Below are positions 1-12,041 of a DNA stretch of 64,000 bases, one piece after another. The position numbers were made by a program, and so were the translations under genes. The notes under the pieces were generated by a model. That model saw only the letters and a program-made list of their open reading frames with translations. It made no database searches and was not told the origin of the DNA. Position 1 is the first letter of the stretch, and the number at the start of each line of letters is the position of its first letter. The DNA lies in contig NC_092647.1 of the NCBI RefSeq assembly GCF_039555335.1, positions 18,946,946 to 19,010,945 on the forward strand, given 5' to 3'. The stretch is from Amphiura filiformis. Lineage: Eukaryota; Echinodermata; Ophiuroidea; Amphilepidida; Amphiuridae.

Positions 1-780
1 ATCATCAGATTTATAAAGTTTACTTCAAGTATTGTTAAATATCAAAAATATCAATTTTTAATGATTTGCCATAAAATGTGTATTAAATTGCGAATTTCAA
101 AAAATCAAAATTATTTGATATCAGAATGACATTCTTCATATTCAGAATGCGATTCGATATGTCTGATGTGCTCTAATGTCCCACAATAAATACTGTCCAA
201 ACGTTCATACCCCAGCCCTTAAGGAATCGGAAAGCAATGTGTGCATAGTAATTTTTTGGGACCTGACAGCACATCAGATACTAAATTACATTCTGAATAC
301 AAGGATGTCCTTCTGCTATAAAATAATTTTGATTTTTTGAAATTTGTGATATAATACAAACTCTAATGGCAAATTACTAAAAATTTATATTTTTTATATT
401 CAACAGTCATCAAAGTTACATGATATGATCTTAAAGTGTTTGTAGCTGGGAGGAAAAGCTGTTCATCAATTGAAAATGTTGACCTTTTGTATTGAAGATA
501 CTAGTATACATTTCTTCCCAGAAAGACCTAAGTTTGTGAAAAATATATATGTATATCTTCAATTCAAAAGGTCAATTTTTTCAAATGATAGATGCCTTTT
601 CCTTTAAGCACATATTATTAAATTTATAAAGTTTACTTTGAGGACTGTTAAATGTCAAATTTGCCATAAAATGAGTACTAATTATATCACAAATTTCAAA
701 AAATCAAAATTATTTGATATCATCAGGACATTCTTTGTATTCAGAATGCAATTTGATGTGTCTATGCAAACATTGCTACC
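1..780. repeat. Foldback repeat family F1, one and a half copies
   Basis: 250-775 is a long inverted repeat centred near 520-545 (TTGACCTTTTGTATTGAAGA on one arm, its complement on the other), with outer arms containing CATTCTGAATAC...ATGTCC. 1-235 is the right arm of another copy. Relatives occur at 15908-16303, 19717-19851, 30238-30816, 43680-44100, 47580-47790 and 48510-48570. No coding content. Confidence 0.65.
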
Positions 781-1042
781 CTATACCTTAAATGAATCTG
801 TAAATCACAAATAATACTGTGCAATAGTTGCTATCTGATCCCATAACTTTCTATTTATTATTACAAATGTAAATGTCATAATAATACAAGTTCAGGTCTC
901 TTCTAACCAGTGATGCCAAAATCAATATAAACATTCACCACCTGATCATGTCACTATGACGTCATGTGAGTGTGTACAAAAGTACAGGTAAAATTTGATC
1001 TGGAGCTAAACAATCCAATCTTTCTTTTCTACAAATCCTCTG

Positions 1043-1364
1043 GCCAATAAGCCCAATCGGCATTGGAAGTTTGCAATTCATTGTGGGACAGTTTTTGCAG
1101 TTTTAGGACACTTTGTCCTTTGACCTATCGGGAAAATTGCTGTAATTATTAATAATTTATTTATTATTGTCATAATGTTATCATTAAAAATATTTAAATA
1201 CATGTAATTAATTCATTTAATAATAATGTTTTTTAAGTTTGTTTTTATTCTAGTAACAAGTTTTAAATTATATTTTGTACGCACAAAACCCGAATTTTCC
1301 AGATAGGTCAAAGGGCAAAGTGTCCTAAAAAAACCGGAAGTTACAATAGCGATTTGGCTTATTA
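1043..1364. mobile_element. MITE-like TIR element
   Basis: Imperfect inverted arms of about 80 bp: the left starts CCAATAAGCCCAATCGG and contains AGGACACTTTGTCCTTTGACC; the right is its complement, ending GATTTGGCTTATTA. The centre is AT-rich and non-coding. Confidence 0.6.
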
Positions 1365-3240
1365 CTCAACTCTATACACCATTTGAGTGCCATATGACCT
1401 TAGAGGTAACACTGCATGGTAGCGAGTTAGTTCAAAGGATGATCTTAAGGTTTTACCGTTGTAACTAAACCTATCGACCAAATTTTTTTTAATTGACATG
1501 TTTTGTACATTAATATGTGTAGATAATAAATCAGGAAAAAAAACAGGGGGTGCCGGACCTCACTTTTGAGCTACAGCCGTTTTAAAAGAGGTGTACATTT
1601 CCAAAAATCTCTGTACACTTCAATGGCAAAATCAGCAATTTGCCCAAAATATACCACCTTTTATGTTGTATAAAAAATTGTCTAGACAAAATTTTTAAAT
1701 TTTATATATGTTATGAAAAAGAAAAAGCTCTGTAAAATCGCGCAAAAAAAATTGGGGGTACCGGACCTAGTTTTCGCGTAAATTGACCAAAATAGGCCCA
1801 AAATGCATTTTTTCTGCGACACCATGCGTAGTTAATTGCGTACATGGATATTTTGGTGCGTACCAACGCGGTGGTATACAAGCGCGATATGATGCCGGAT
1901 CAGCGTTCGTTTACGCATATGGCCACAAAAAAGGATTGTCTGTTTACGCAGGAAGGTTTTCACTGTAAAAAAAAAAGTTGCCTAAGATACTTCTTAGGCT
2001 AAGAAGTGTCCATAATAGGAACATTTACAGTAATGTCGACTATGTAGCCTTAAAATTCTTAGCCTACTTCTAATTTGGTGTATTTTGGTCACAAACGGGT
2101 GTAAGAAAGACTCCCATTCTGTAAAGATATTGGGCCAAAGAGTTATCAAGTTACACAAAGTGCGGAATTTTCAGCTTTATGTTCACCTGACTCGAATGAC
2201 CAAATAGAGGAATTATTAAACATGTTAAAGCGAAGCGTTTGACACCATGGGCGGAAGTATTTGACTATAATAGGCCTACATTAATTTATTATAGGCATAG
2301 GCCTACTTAGCATGCTTAGTGCCGCTGAGAGGAAAACTTTTTTGGTCACAAAACTATAGGCCTACGCAATTATCTCGAGGTGGATTCATATCATCAATGG
2401 TTGCAGATCAATAAAGCAAAGTTAAACACTGAGTTGCCTATAGCTGTAGCAAAACGTTTGGCCAATTATGATATGAAAATGTATGACACATTGTTTTGAA
2501 ACTGAATAGTTTTGATGGTGTTGTCTATATCGCATGCATTATGAATTTTCACAACATGTTTTTAATTTTGTTGTAGTGTTTCATTATGAAACGTTCTACA
2601 AACGTATAACCTTTAATATGCCTATAATATAGTGCTTACCCAACATTTAGGCCAAAATATTAATAAAACTAATTAACCAATTTAACCAACACTCGTTTAG
2701 GCCTAATGTTAAAAAAAACATGACCCATGATTCTCAGTGTGTTTGTTGGGTATGCCTATAACTACATACCATCTATTGGACCGTACTGTCGTAGACCTAC
2801 TTTGGGGAGGGGGTCCAGGTCCGTTATTAGTGGAAGCACGCTGGCAAGATTTGGTTTGTACATGTTGTATTTAATATATTAGAAGCGGTCACTTTTTTGC
2901 GCTCAACAAACATTGTTTTCTTTATTTTGTGGTCCTAGTTATCGCCGGTCGCAAAAAATAGCATTGACACGCACAACACGCATCGTTTTCTGCGATGTCT
3001 CGCAACGCAACGCCGAAAGCACGACGCCAGGCGTGCATCGCATTGAAAACAGGCGCAATAGTCAAGTCAAATCGGGTGACGACGGTAAAACCTTAAGGTG
3101 AAGCTAACTCATTTGTGCATTACCGTAAAGATTCGCCTAATGGCGCACTTGGGTTCCTTTGCCTTGGGTAAATTTCATGTGCCTGGAGAGCTCCCTTTTT
3201 TGAAATCCCAACAAGAGTTAAGGTTCCATGCCCTCATTTC
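1365..3240. other. Intergenic, no gene recognised
   Basis: AT-rich sequence. A phrase GGGGGT(A/G)CCGGACCT occurs at about 1546 and 1753, suggesting a diverged dispersed repeat. 2900-3100 is locally richer in CpG, with only a 62-codon open frame that resembles nothing I know. Confidence 0.4.
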
Positions 3241-3379
3241 CTGATGCAAATTTTATGGGAGGGCACTTTTAGGTTGTCACTGATTTTGTCACTTATTTTG
3301 AGAAATTTGAAGCCATTTAGAACTAGAAATTCGATTTTCGAGGTTTCTGTTGCGCTGTTTCGCTCTCACCCAAAGATTC

Positions 3380-3520
3380 CATTTAAAAAAAGGTCATGTT
3401 CTCACCCAATGACCCCATATTTTTTACATTTTGCTCTCACCGAATGCCAAAAATCATGCTCTCACCCAATGTGCCCATATGTTTTACATTTTGCTCTCAC
3501 CGAATGCCCCTTAGTGCGAA
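3380..3520. repeat. Short tandem duplication, about 70 bp unit
   Basis: TCTCACCCAATG ... CCCATAT.TTTTACATTTTGC TCTCACCGAATGCC is present twice in a row, with a looser third copy just before. Non-coding repeat. Confidence 0.5.
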
Positions 3521-3657
3521 AGTGCCAGCCCTACACCTATATCCATTTCAAATTGAAGTGCCCCGGGTGCTATAAGCTTAGTCATTTTCAGGGGGCACTT
3601 TCTGTAGGGGGTACTTATTAGGGGAGCGTGCTATTTAGGTCAAATATGTACATAAAT

Positions 3658-5443
3658 TTACTCCTGGGTCTCCTTTACATGCGTTGGACAACTGCACAAC
3701 ACCTGCACCATGCCAAGTTTGCATTTGTCAAATGTGAATGGGAACTGACTATCAGGACGTCTTAGGTCTAATGTGTCATCTTCCACTGCTTCTGCAATGA
3801 CAATTGTAGGCCTATCACTGTCAAAGTCACAGATACATCTGTTTACTTTGTCCGACTCTTGGTCTTTACCTTTTGTAACGAGGTAGCAGATATTATCACG
3901 AAACACCAAATATGATCTGTCCATGTTTGCATCTACAGCAACATCTACCAATTCATCTTTGGCTGGTTTATATATGGCAAATTGCTCGATATTGCCTGTG
4001 TAATCGTAGTCACTATCGTCATCCAATGTTGCACCCATGACAAATATGTATTGTTCATTTTTTTGCATCAAAACATTGGTAGCATAATATGGGTCGAAGT
4101 AGAGATTACCAGCAGTCATTTCCCAAGTGTTGCTACTGATACTATACCTTTCTATCATGGTCTTATTCGTACTTCTGGCTAAGCCCATTGCATATATATA
4201 GTCATCACATTGGATCATTGCGGCCACATCAAAACATAGGGCATTGGAGGTAGCACACTCCACTCGTTCTTCTCAGAATTGTACTTAAAGAAATTGTTTT
4301 CAGATATCCACTTACGAATGACCACCAATTCAGTTGGCTGATGTCTACCGGACCATTTGGAATATTCATCATTGCCACCTGCAGCATATAAATAACCTGA
4401 GTCACTAACCAAGACTGCAATACCTATTTCGTCAACTTGTGGATCAAGATGTGGAATCTTATCAGGAACATCGGCAACTTTAGTTAGCTTATAACAAGCT
4501 GTTTCCATGCTGCACCTCAAAGAAATTATGGAATCACGATCCTCATCCTCTTCTGCCCATAACATGGCTGTGATAGTGTTTCTGGTCGCAAATAAATCCG
4601 GGCGAGTCGTGATCAATGAAGGTGAGGCAGTATCCTTGGTAACGCTCAACTTGACTACCTCCTCCACCATGTCCATACGCTCTGGTATGGCCATTATCTC
4701 ATCACCAAGGATCTTCTGGAGTCTGTCAATTGGCACCAATCCCAGACGTATCTTCTTCAGGAGATCAACTGCATGGACCTTACGCTGCTCCCAATCATAC
4801 TTCAGCCACATCACTGTTCCTTGCAGAATCTGTTCCTCTGTTGTGGTGTCTGTCTCTATTTCTTCATCGCTTAAGATCTCCATCATGACACTTGCAGAGG
4901 AATTCTCAAGAAATACCTTTGATTTAACACACTTCATAAAGTTCTGGATGACATGGCTTCTGTACATTTGTGCAACATCTCTAAGACTGTTATGATTGCT
5001 AGCAATCAACCAGATCTCAAACCAGTCTTCCACTGTTAGCTTATCTTTGACATCTTTCAGGTACTCGGCACATAACTCTACAGCTTTGGTTAAAATCATG
5101 TAAGTGGCCATTTTGAGAATATCTACCACTGTTCTAACTGATAAAGTTAAGTGCCCTGTATAAACAAAGTCCAAGATTTGGGCAAAGCTTTCTTCAGTTC
5201 CAGGAACAGTTATTTCACTCATTGTACTCTCTTGAAACCCTGATGAGAGAACATTCCTTGGAAGTAGTCACTTGTACAGCTTAAAACTGCTTTGTGAGCA
5301 GGAAATCTTTGATCTCCAACAATGATGGTGACATCGCAGAAGGTAGCCTGATGCCTTAACTGGTTAAGTCCCGAGGAGAGATGAGACAAGTGGGATGGGT
5401 CTCCCATTTGTTTAACACACTGGTCTTGTTCCATTCTTGCCAT
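3658..5443 (-). pseudogene. BTB-BACK-kelch gene 1, two frameshifts
   Basis: First member of the minus-strand kelch array. Three open segments chain in order: 5443-5219 (N-terminus starting MARMEQDQ and the front of the BTB domain), 5222-4215 (rest of BTB, BACK, first kelch blade) and 4263-3658 (remaining blades and the family C-terminal block FDKCKLGM...CSCPTH). The first break is near 5244-5250, where GATGAGAGAAC replaces the GATGAGAAC of gene 7; this is a 2-bp AG duplication. The second is near 4217, where one base is missing after the codons for VLMWPQ. All other family blocks are present, so the gene is either recently dead or carries two assembly errors. Its upstream 1.1 kb is nearly identical to that of gene 2. 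A LWDV-type kelch-domain drift is also visible compared with gene 2. Confidence 0.85.
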
Positions 5444-6560
5444 ATCTTATCATCAACAAGAACATATGCAAGATGTTATGAAATCAAAATGAACTGGCGA
5501 AACTTAACATACAAATGAAAGCCACATGCACAAACTAAGTTCATATATGCTGAATGTGTGGCATAAACATAGGCTCATGTAGTTAACTTGACTAGAAAAC
5601 ATACCACACAACCTTATGCACTTCTGTTCAATGGTAAAAAGTCAGGTGTAACACAAAGTTTATTGGTTTTCTGCGCTTACTGGTATAATTGTTCCAATTT
5701 TGTTGTTTAAAATTATCCACATAAGGTAGCTTGGCTAATGCTGACTTGTCTTCTGAATTGTGGTTGCTAGTTGTTCAGTGTTGACTTGAGTTATGGTATC
5801 TGCAGAATTGTGAGTAAGAGAGAATGAAGAGTTTCAGGAATTATTCTGTCTGGTTCCAAAATGTAACGCTATTATAAAGGACAACCAACCAACCCATAAC
5901 CAGTCAACCTGAATATTTGACAGGCATTAGATTTTTCAGCTACAATAACACCTCTTGTATATTGGTTACTACTTTAGAAGTAATGAAGTTGGAATTGTCC
6001 ATGTTCTCTCCCTTAATTTACAGTTACACAAGCAAAACATAAATGTACATATAGATGCAATGTAAACAATATAAATTGAATGTGACTGAAGTGGAATACT
6101 AAAATGTTGAATGTTCCAAATTATGATGAGAACAATCTACAATTCTGGAATAAAATAGTACACTTGTACTTAGCAATTGAAACATGTGCCCTATCAATTT
6201 TGAGAGGCGAGTAAAACATGCATGCAATATGTGGAGCACAGACACTCCTCAGTATAACCTCACCATTCCCCATCCTTCAATGTTGACAACTTGGCTTTAT
6301 CAAACATTTGGATTGGGGAAGTGGGGGCAGAAATATTTGTAGGTTCATGCAGCAGCTGTATCATGGGTTATTCAGCTTATTCTAGATACAACATCTTTGT
6401 AACACACAATCTGACCCAATTCTAGTAATGTATCAAAAATGTGTGAACATATGTTATATAACTGGAAAAGCATGATTAATACCCATTTTAAATTCTTTAT
6501 ACTCTATTGTCTCGTCTGAACTTGTTTAGAAAGAGACAAATTTCAAGTTAAAGAATGTTC
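5444..6560. repeat. Segmental duplication, copy A (upstream of kelch gene 1)
   Basis: Nearly identical to 9998-11125 in the same orientation, apart from small indels. It contains the SDHAF3 relic and otherwise no coding sequence. Together with genes 1 and 2 it defines a recent tandem duplication of roughly 3-4.5 kb. The similarity stops near 6535 (11110 in the other copy). Confidence 0.85.
5643..5799 (-). pseudogene. SDHAF3 last-exon relic upstream of kelch gene 1
   Basis: On the minus strand this begins after CTGCAG, reads ATACCATAACTCAAGTCAA and ends at the homologue of the SDHAF3 stop (CACCTGAC). It aligns with the intact SDHAF3 exon at 52655-52834, notably the CTCAAGTCAA start and the GGATAATTTTAAAC core, but the reading frame is closed by stops and indels. 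It lies 200 bp upstream of the kelch start codon. The donor seen in genes 2-6 (AAG|GTAAC) is AAGTTAAC here, so splicing in this copy is doubtful. Confidence 0.6.
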
Positions 6561-7051
6561 AATTCAGGCGAGGCTTTTATACCATCGGTGTTCTTGTTTT
6601 ATAATTAGAGCTAGTTTCAATTAGTCCAAAATCAACCATTAGTTTCAAATGGAGTAGGCTTCCCTTAACTGATAATTCTAAACATTGTCTTTATAAGTTT
6701 ACACCTAATATCACTCAGACACTGCAGCCATACCATTTGAAAATTTTAGAGATAAAAACTCTTATGAAAATTTGTAGGTGAAAACACATGTCAGAAGTAG
6801 GCATCCATTATTTTGAACCCTGTTATGCAGTTCCTTCATGGCAAGCACAGTTTACACTTGTCTACGATGCCAGTATTTTCCTCCCTTTTGATTCTTGAAT
6901 TTATTACATGCATACACTTTATGAAAATCTTTCAAATTCATTGCATACATAGATACCAACAAGATAACTTAATATACACAGTTGATCTGAAGGTGGGCTT
7001 TCACTGTTCTTTTTTAACAACTGATGTGCTACTTCAGGTTGGAGCAGTTGG

Positions 7052-7659
7052 CAATTGAATACCTGAGTGGAAGAAGGGCTCAACTCTAATTTTTTACAAA
7101 AATGAGTTAGACCCAGCATTTTATTGCCAGCAGACTGTTCTTCATTGTGTGTGAAAGATGAGCCAAAATCCTCTCTCTAAATAGACTTCCACTAACACCA
7201 AATCCTGGTTTTCATGGAAGAAAGGCCCAACTCCATGGAGTTGGGCCCTTCTTCCACAAATATTGGGTTCAAGAGGAATTTTGTTCATCCATGTAATTTG
7301 CTTTTTACTACAATAAACTTTCTTGCTAACATATATTACATGCTTCTACTTGTGCAATTAATGGATAATTTCCAAATTTCTGTACCTATTTATAACACAT
7401 CTGCTTTCGAAACTGGCACTTGTAGTATATTTAGTGGAAGAAGGGCCCAACTCCAGCTTGCATTAAGACCTGTACCGTTGCCATGGAAACATCATAATTA
7501 TATGATTTCGAATGTAATACTGTATGTTCATGTATTGGAGGTCCCCTGAAGATGAAAACATTCTGTCTATAAAACTTTTCCAAATATTAAGTTTTTTCTT
7601 AATATCTCAAAAACAGTTTTGATGGAGTTGGGCCCTTCTTCCACTCAGGTATTCAATTG
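7052..7659. mobile_element. TIR element with four copies of its end motif
   Basis: Ends are CAATTGAATACCTGAGTGGA on the left and the exact complement on the right, continuing into AAGAAGGGC(C/T)CAACTC. The same AGAAGGGCCCAACTCCA motif recurs inside as a near-perfect palindrome at 7213-7256 and again at 7434-7455. No coding capacity. Confidence 0.65.
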
Positions 7660-7667
7660 AATATTTT

Positions 7668-7980
7668 CACAGAATTAAAACCACCAAAATCACCATTTTG
7701 ATACCCGCATGGAGCAAAAATTGGGGATATTCGGGTTCGCTTGGAAATCGCTTGTTGTCATGTGAGCACGAGATCGCTTACTATAGATGCATTTGAGAGA
7801 TGCACTTGATGTGCCCTGCACAGTGCATGCAGTACCTATTGCGCTTATTCAGATGATGCAGTATTGTTTTCATTTGTTTCTGTGCACCGTTGGCAAGGAT
7901 CCAAATACACCCCTTCATAGCTGATGGCGCTACTGCATGTAGTGTATAGGGAGTCCAGGTTCTCTGGTTTTAATTCTGTG
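7668..7980. mobile_element. Small MITE with 16-bp TIRs
   Basis: Ends CACAGAATTAAAACCA (7668-7683) and its perfect complement (7965-7980). The interior is non-coding. It abuts the previous element. Confidence 0.5.
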
Positions 7981-8200
7981 AGTATTTTACAACTTGTCCA
8001 CTACTTACTTTACACCAGCATTTACTGCATGCCCAAGGTATTATATTTACAGGGTGGGTTTTGCTAAATTTGAGCCCTGATCTCAAGAAGTGTTGTGGGA
8101 AAACATTTTTCAATGTGGAATAAAGCGTGATCTTCATGCAACATCAACCAGGCTGCAAAATTGAATACAAACTCTGCTTTAGTTTAAGATACCACACAAT

Positions 8201-9997
8201 CTACATGTACTCCTGCATTGTTGACTTATCCTTCACATGAGATGCACACTCGCATGGCATTTCAATCATCCCAAGGTTGCGTTTGTCAAATGTAAACTCT
8301 ACTGAATTCATGTCTTCTCTCAGTTCTTGGATAGTTTCATACTGTTCATCTGTCACTTCCTCTGCGATGATAATTGTGGGACTATCACTATCCAAGTCAC
8401 ATATACATCTGTATATTTCGTCTGGTTCATGGTTTCCTCCTTTAGTGACAAGATAGCAGACACTATTATGCATTTCAAAATGTGAATCTCTACCCATGTC
8501 TCTATCGACAGAAACTTCCAACAATTCATTTGTAGCTGGTCTATACAGTGCTGTTTTGAAAACCTCAATTCCACCATCACCACCTTGCTGGTTGGGGCCC
8601 TCAACATATGCAATACCCACAACCATTATATTATGTTTTTGCACACAGTTTATTGGCGGGAAAGGGTGCAGGTATAGGTCATCTTCAACAATTTCCCATG
8701 TTTTGCTGGATATACAATATCTTTCAATTACTTGCTCTGGTCCACCTACACCAAGTAGATATATGTACTCGTCAAATTGAAACATCAAGGGGAAATACAA
8801 AACTACGGGCATTGGCGAAAGCACAATCCATTCGTTCTTCACAGAATCGTATCTGAAGAAATTGTTTTCAGAAAGCCATGTTTCATAGAGCTCTTCTTTT
8901 TCAGGATCATCATCTTCAAACCAGACACAACCACCTGCAGCATATAAATGACCTGAATCGGGAACAAATAGGTTAATACCACTTCCATATTCTTCTGTGG
9001 TTGCTTCATAAGGACAAGGAATGTCAGAAAATTTAGTGAGCCTAAAACATGCAGCTTCAGTACGGCATTTCAAAGGAATTAAGGCTTGTGACTCATCATC
9101 TCCATGTATGACACGCAACTTGGCAGTTATATTGTTTCTAGTAGCAAACAAATCTGGGTGACTTTTGATTAATGGCAATAAAGCAGTATCCTTGGTAACG
9201 CTCAACTTGACAACCTCCTCCGCCATTTCTTTACACTCTGGTATGGCCATTATCTCATCACCAAGAATCTCCTGGAGTCTGTCAACTGGCACCAAACCAA
9301 GACGTATCTTCTTCAGGAGATCAACAGCATGGACCTTGCGCTGCTCCCAATCATACTTCAGCCACATCACTGTTCCTTGTAGGATCTGTTCCTCTGTTGT
9401 GGTGTCTGTCTCTATTTCTTCATCGCTTAAGATCTCCATCATGACACTTACAGAGGAATTCTCCAGAAATACCTTTGACTTAACACATTTAACCATGTTC
9501 TGGATAACATGGCTTCTGTATATTTGTGCAACATTTGAAAGACTTTTATGATTGCTAGCAATCAACCAGATCTCAAAACAGTCTTCAATTGTAAGCTTAT
9601 CTTTGACATCTTTAAGGTACTCGGCACACAACTCTACAGTTTTGGTCATAACCATGTAACAGGCCATTTTAAGAATGCCCACAACTGTTCTTAATGATAG
9701 AGTAAAATGTCCTGTATAAGCAAAGTCCAAGATTTGGGCAAAGCTTTCTTCAGTTCCAGGAACAGTTATTTCACTCATTGTACTCTCTTGAAACCCAGAT
9801 GTGAACATTCCTTGAAAGTAGTCACTTGCACAGCTTAGAACTGCTTTGTGAGCAGGAAATCTTTGATCTCCAACAATGATGGTGACATCACAGAAGGCAG
9901 CCTGATGTCTTAACTGGTTAAGTCCTGAGGAGAGATGAGACAAGTGGGATGGGTCTCCCATTTGTTTTAAACACTGCTCTTGTTCCATTCTTGCCAT
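8201..9997 (-). CDS. BTB-BACK-kelch protein, gene 2 (598 aa)
   Basis: Predicted substrate adaptor of a Cullin-3 RING ubiquitin ligase, by family: BTB binds CUL3 and dimerises, the kelch propeller binds substrate. BTB lies at about residues 26-134 (FCDVTIIVGDQRFPAHKAVL, then the YFQGMF and FAYTGHFTLS blocks). BACK is at about 139-250 (EDCFEIW, the acidic DEEIETDTTTEEQIL stretch, MWLKYDWEQRK). Degenerate kelch blades start near residue 350 (HLYAAGG; FFRYDSVKNEWIVLSPMP; ERYCISSKTWEIV). The C-terminus has the family block FDKRNLGM...CECASHVK. The length of 598 aa is usual for the KLHL family. It is a single coding exon; the start is supported by the conserved MARMEQ in all paralogues. I cannot assign an orthologue, and the substrate is unknown. 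Confidence 0.93.
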   Translation of the reverse strand: MARMEQEQCLKQMGDPSHLSHLSSGLNQLRHQAAFCDVTIIVGDQRFPAHKAVLSCASDYFQGMFTSGFQESTMSEITVPGTEESFAQILDFAYTGHFTLSLRTVVGILKMACYMVMTKTVELCAEYLKDVKDKLTIEDCFEIWLIASNHKSLSNVAQIYRSHVIQNMVKCVKSKVFLENSSVSVMMEILSDEEIETDTTTEEQILQGTVMWLKYDWEQRKVHAVDLLKKIRLGLVPVDRLQEILGDEIMAIPECKEMAEEVVKLSVTKDTALLPLIKSHPDLFATRNNITAKLRVIHGDDESQALIPLKCRTEAACFRLTKFSDIPCPYEATTEEYGSGINLFVPDSGHLYAAGGCVWFEDDDPEKEELYETWLSENNFFRYDSVKNEWIVLSPMPVVLYFPLMFQFDEYIYLLGVGGPEQVIERYCISSKTWEIVEDDLYLHPFPPINCVQKHNIMVVGIAYVEGPNQQGGDGGIEVFKTALYRPATNELLEVSVDRDMGRDSHFEMHNSVCYLVTKGGNHEPDEIYRCICDLDSDSPTIIIAEEVTDEQYETIQELREDMNSVEFTFDKRNLGMIEMPCECASHVKDKSTMQEYM

Positions 9998-11125
9998 ATC
10001 TTATCATCAACAATAATGCATGCAAGATGTTATGAAATCAAAATGAACTGGTGAAACTTAATATACAAATGAAAGCCACATAAACAAACTAGGTTCATAT
10101 GCTGAATGTGTAGCATAAACATAGGCTCATTATGTGGTTACCTTGACAAGAAAACACACCACATGCACAAAACCTTATGCACTTCTGTTCATTGGTAAAA
10201 AGTCTGGTGTAACACAAAGTTTATTGGTTTTCTGCGCTTACTGGTATGATTGTTCCAATTTTGTAGTTTAAAATTATCCACATAAGGTAGCTTGGCTAAT
10301 GCTGACTTGTCTTCTGAATTGTGGTTGCTAGTTGTTCAGTGTTGACTTGAGTTATGGTATCTGCAGAATTGTGAGTAAGAGAGAATGAAGAGTTTCAGGA
10401 ATTATTCTGTCTGGTTCCAAAATGTAACACTGTTATAAAGGACAACCAACCAACCCATAACCAGTCAACCTGAATATTTGACAGGCATTAGATTTTTCAG
10501 CTACAATAACACCTCTTGTATATTGGTTACTACTTTAGAAGTAATGAAGTTGGAATTGTCCATGTTCTCTCCCCTAATTTACAAGTTCCACAAGCAAAAC
10601 ATAAATGTACATATAGATGCAATGTAAACAATATAAATTGAATGTGACTGAAGTGGAATACTGAAATGTTGAATGTTCCAAATAATTGAATGTTCCAAAT
10701 TATGATGAGAACAATCTACAATCCTGGAATAAACTAGTTGGCACACTTGTACTTACTGATTGAAATACATGTCCTATCAAAATTAGAGAGGCGAGTAAAA
10801 CATGCATGCAACATAATGTGGAGCACAGACTCCCGGCCCATCAGTATATTCTCACCCTTCCTCATCCTTCAATGTTGACAACTTGGCTTTATCCAACATT
10901 GCATTGGGGAAGTGGGGGCAGAAATATTTGTAGGTTCATGCAGCAGCTGTATCATGGGTTATTCCGCTTATTCTAGATACAACATCTTTGTAACACACAA
11001 TCTGACCCAATTCTAGTAATGTATCAAAAATGTGTGAACATATGTTATATAACTGGAAAAGCATGATTAATACCCATTTTAAATTCTTTATCCTCTATTG
11101 TCTCATCTGAACTTGTTCAGAAAGA
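9998..11125. repeat. Segmental duplication, copy B (upstream of kelch gene 2)
   Basis: Counterpart of 5444-6560. It differs by scattered substitutions and a short local duplication near 10670-10695 (GAATGTTCCAAA repeated). Divergence begins near 11110. Confidence 0.85.
10203..10360 (-). pseudogene. SDHAF3 last-exon relic upstream of kelch gene 2
   Basis: Same layout as upstream of gene 1. On the minus strand a pyrimidine-rich tract runs into CTGCAG|ATACCATAACTC, and the relic ends at CACCAGAC where SDHAF3 has its TGA. The segment reading GTGGATAATTTTAAACTACA aligns with GTTGGACAGTTTTAAACAAG of the intact exon. No long reading frame remains. About 50 bp closer to the gene, at 10138-10150, the minus strand reads CTTGTCAAG|GTAACC, a good splice-donor candidate. 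Confidence 0.62.
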
Positions 11126-12040
11126 GAACTATATTACATTTTCATGTTGGAGCGTTTAACAATAATTACTAGAGACATTGCGATTTCCAAACGTAGACAT
11201 CAGATGTACTTTGATCTATTCCAAACCAAAAGGGGTAGGCCTATATCAAATTTTTAGATTCCATGCCTATAGGTAAACTGTGCACGTTGAAGCCTGTGCA
11301 TTGATACTCAAACAGTTGAGCAAGTATATAGGCCTAAACCTAATATAAGAAGGAGAGGAAATAATTATGCTGCTCTGCGCTATTGACGAGAATCTACGTA
11401 ACCTAATTTCGTTTATCGTTTTTAGATGTTCCGCAACATGGTGAGTAACTGACGATTTGCAATGGGACACACATGTAGACCTACATTTTGAAGCCTTTGA
11501 ATCCACCCAGCATGTCCAGAGCTCGGCAGTCGAAATTTGAGCCCGCATGACAAGATTGCCGCAATAATATTAAAACCATATTAAGATCCAAGCCTATGAT
11601 GCTCAGGGCCGGGAACTTGGGCCGGGGAATACCCGGGGTTTGCATCGGTTTGCATCAGATATATAGAGTTGGGGATGATTTGATATGACCGCCAATTATG
11701 ACTGTTTGATATTTATTGCCAGCAATGTGGAAAAAGAGACACATGTAGAAACGAAAAAAGCTATAATTTTGTTGAAGGAGCAAACTTAAACAAACCATAA
11801 CCCCGCTTCTGGATATCGTTTGAAGTCAAATGATATACCATTTTAAAGCTTATGATGTATATTTTTTAAACACGAAATAAAATAAAATTGACCGGGGGAG
11901 GAATTTACGGCTCATTCGCCGTGAACGGTTGAACAATAAAGAATCCAAAACTGAAAGCTTAAAAAGCCTAGTCTTTAACCTAACTCACCACTTATTCTTT
12001 AAATTACACACTTTGATAGTATTTAGATAAAAGAAACATG
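11126..12040. other. Intergenic, no gene recognised
   Basis: Between the gene 2 upstream block and the gene 3 downstream flank. 11930-12035 matches 27075-27215 (around CAATAAAGAATCCAAAACTG and ATTTAGATAAAAGAAA), which anchors the homology of the flanks of genes 3 and 5. An antisense open frame of 93 codons at 11267-11548 has no recognisable content. Confidence 0.45.
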
Positions 12041-12041
12041 G

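Noticed and set aside
2913-3101. CpG-richer 62-codon open frame as a gene or promoter island
   Set aside because: Short, no recognisable motif, no neighbouring exon signals.
9165-9551. Plus-strand open frames opposite each kelch gene (also at 4507, 24424, 28442, 39292, 51602)
   Set aside because: Shadows on the complementary strand of the conserved BACK region; they recur because the real genes are paralogues.
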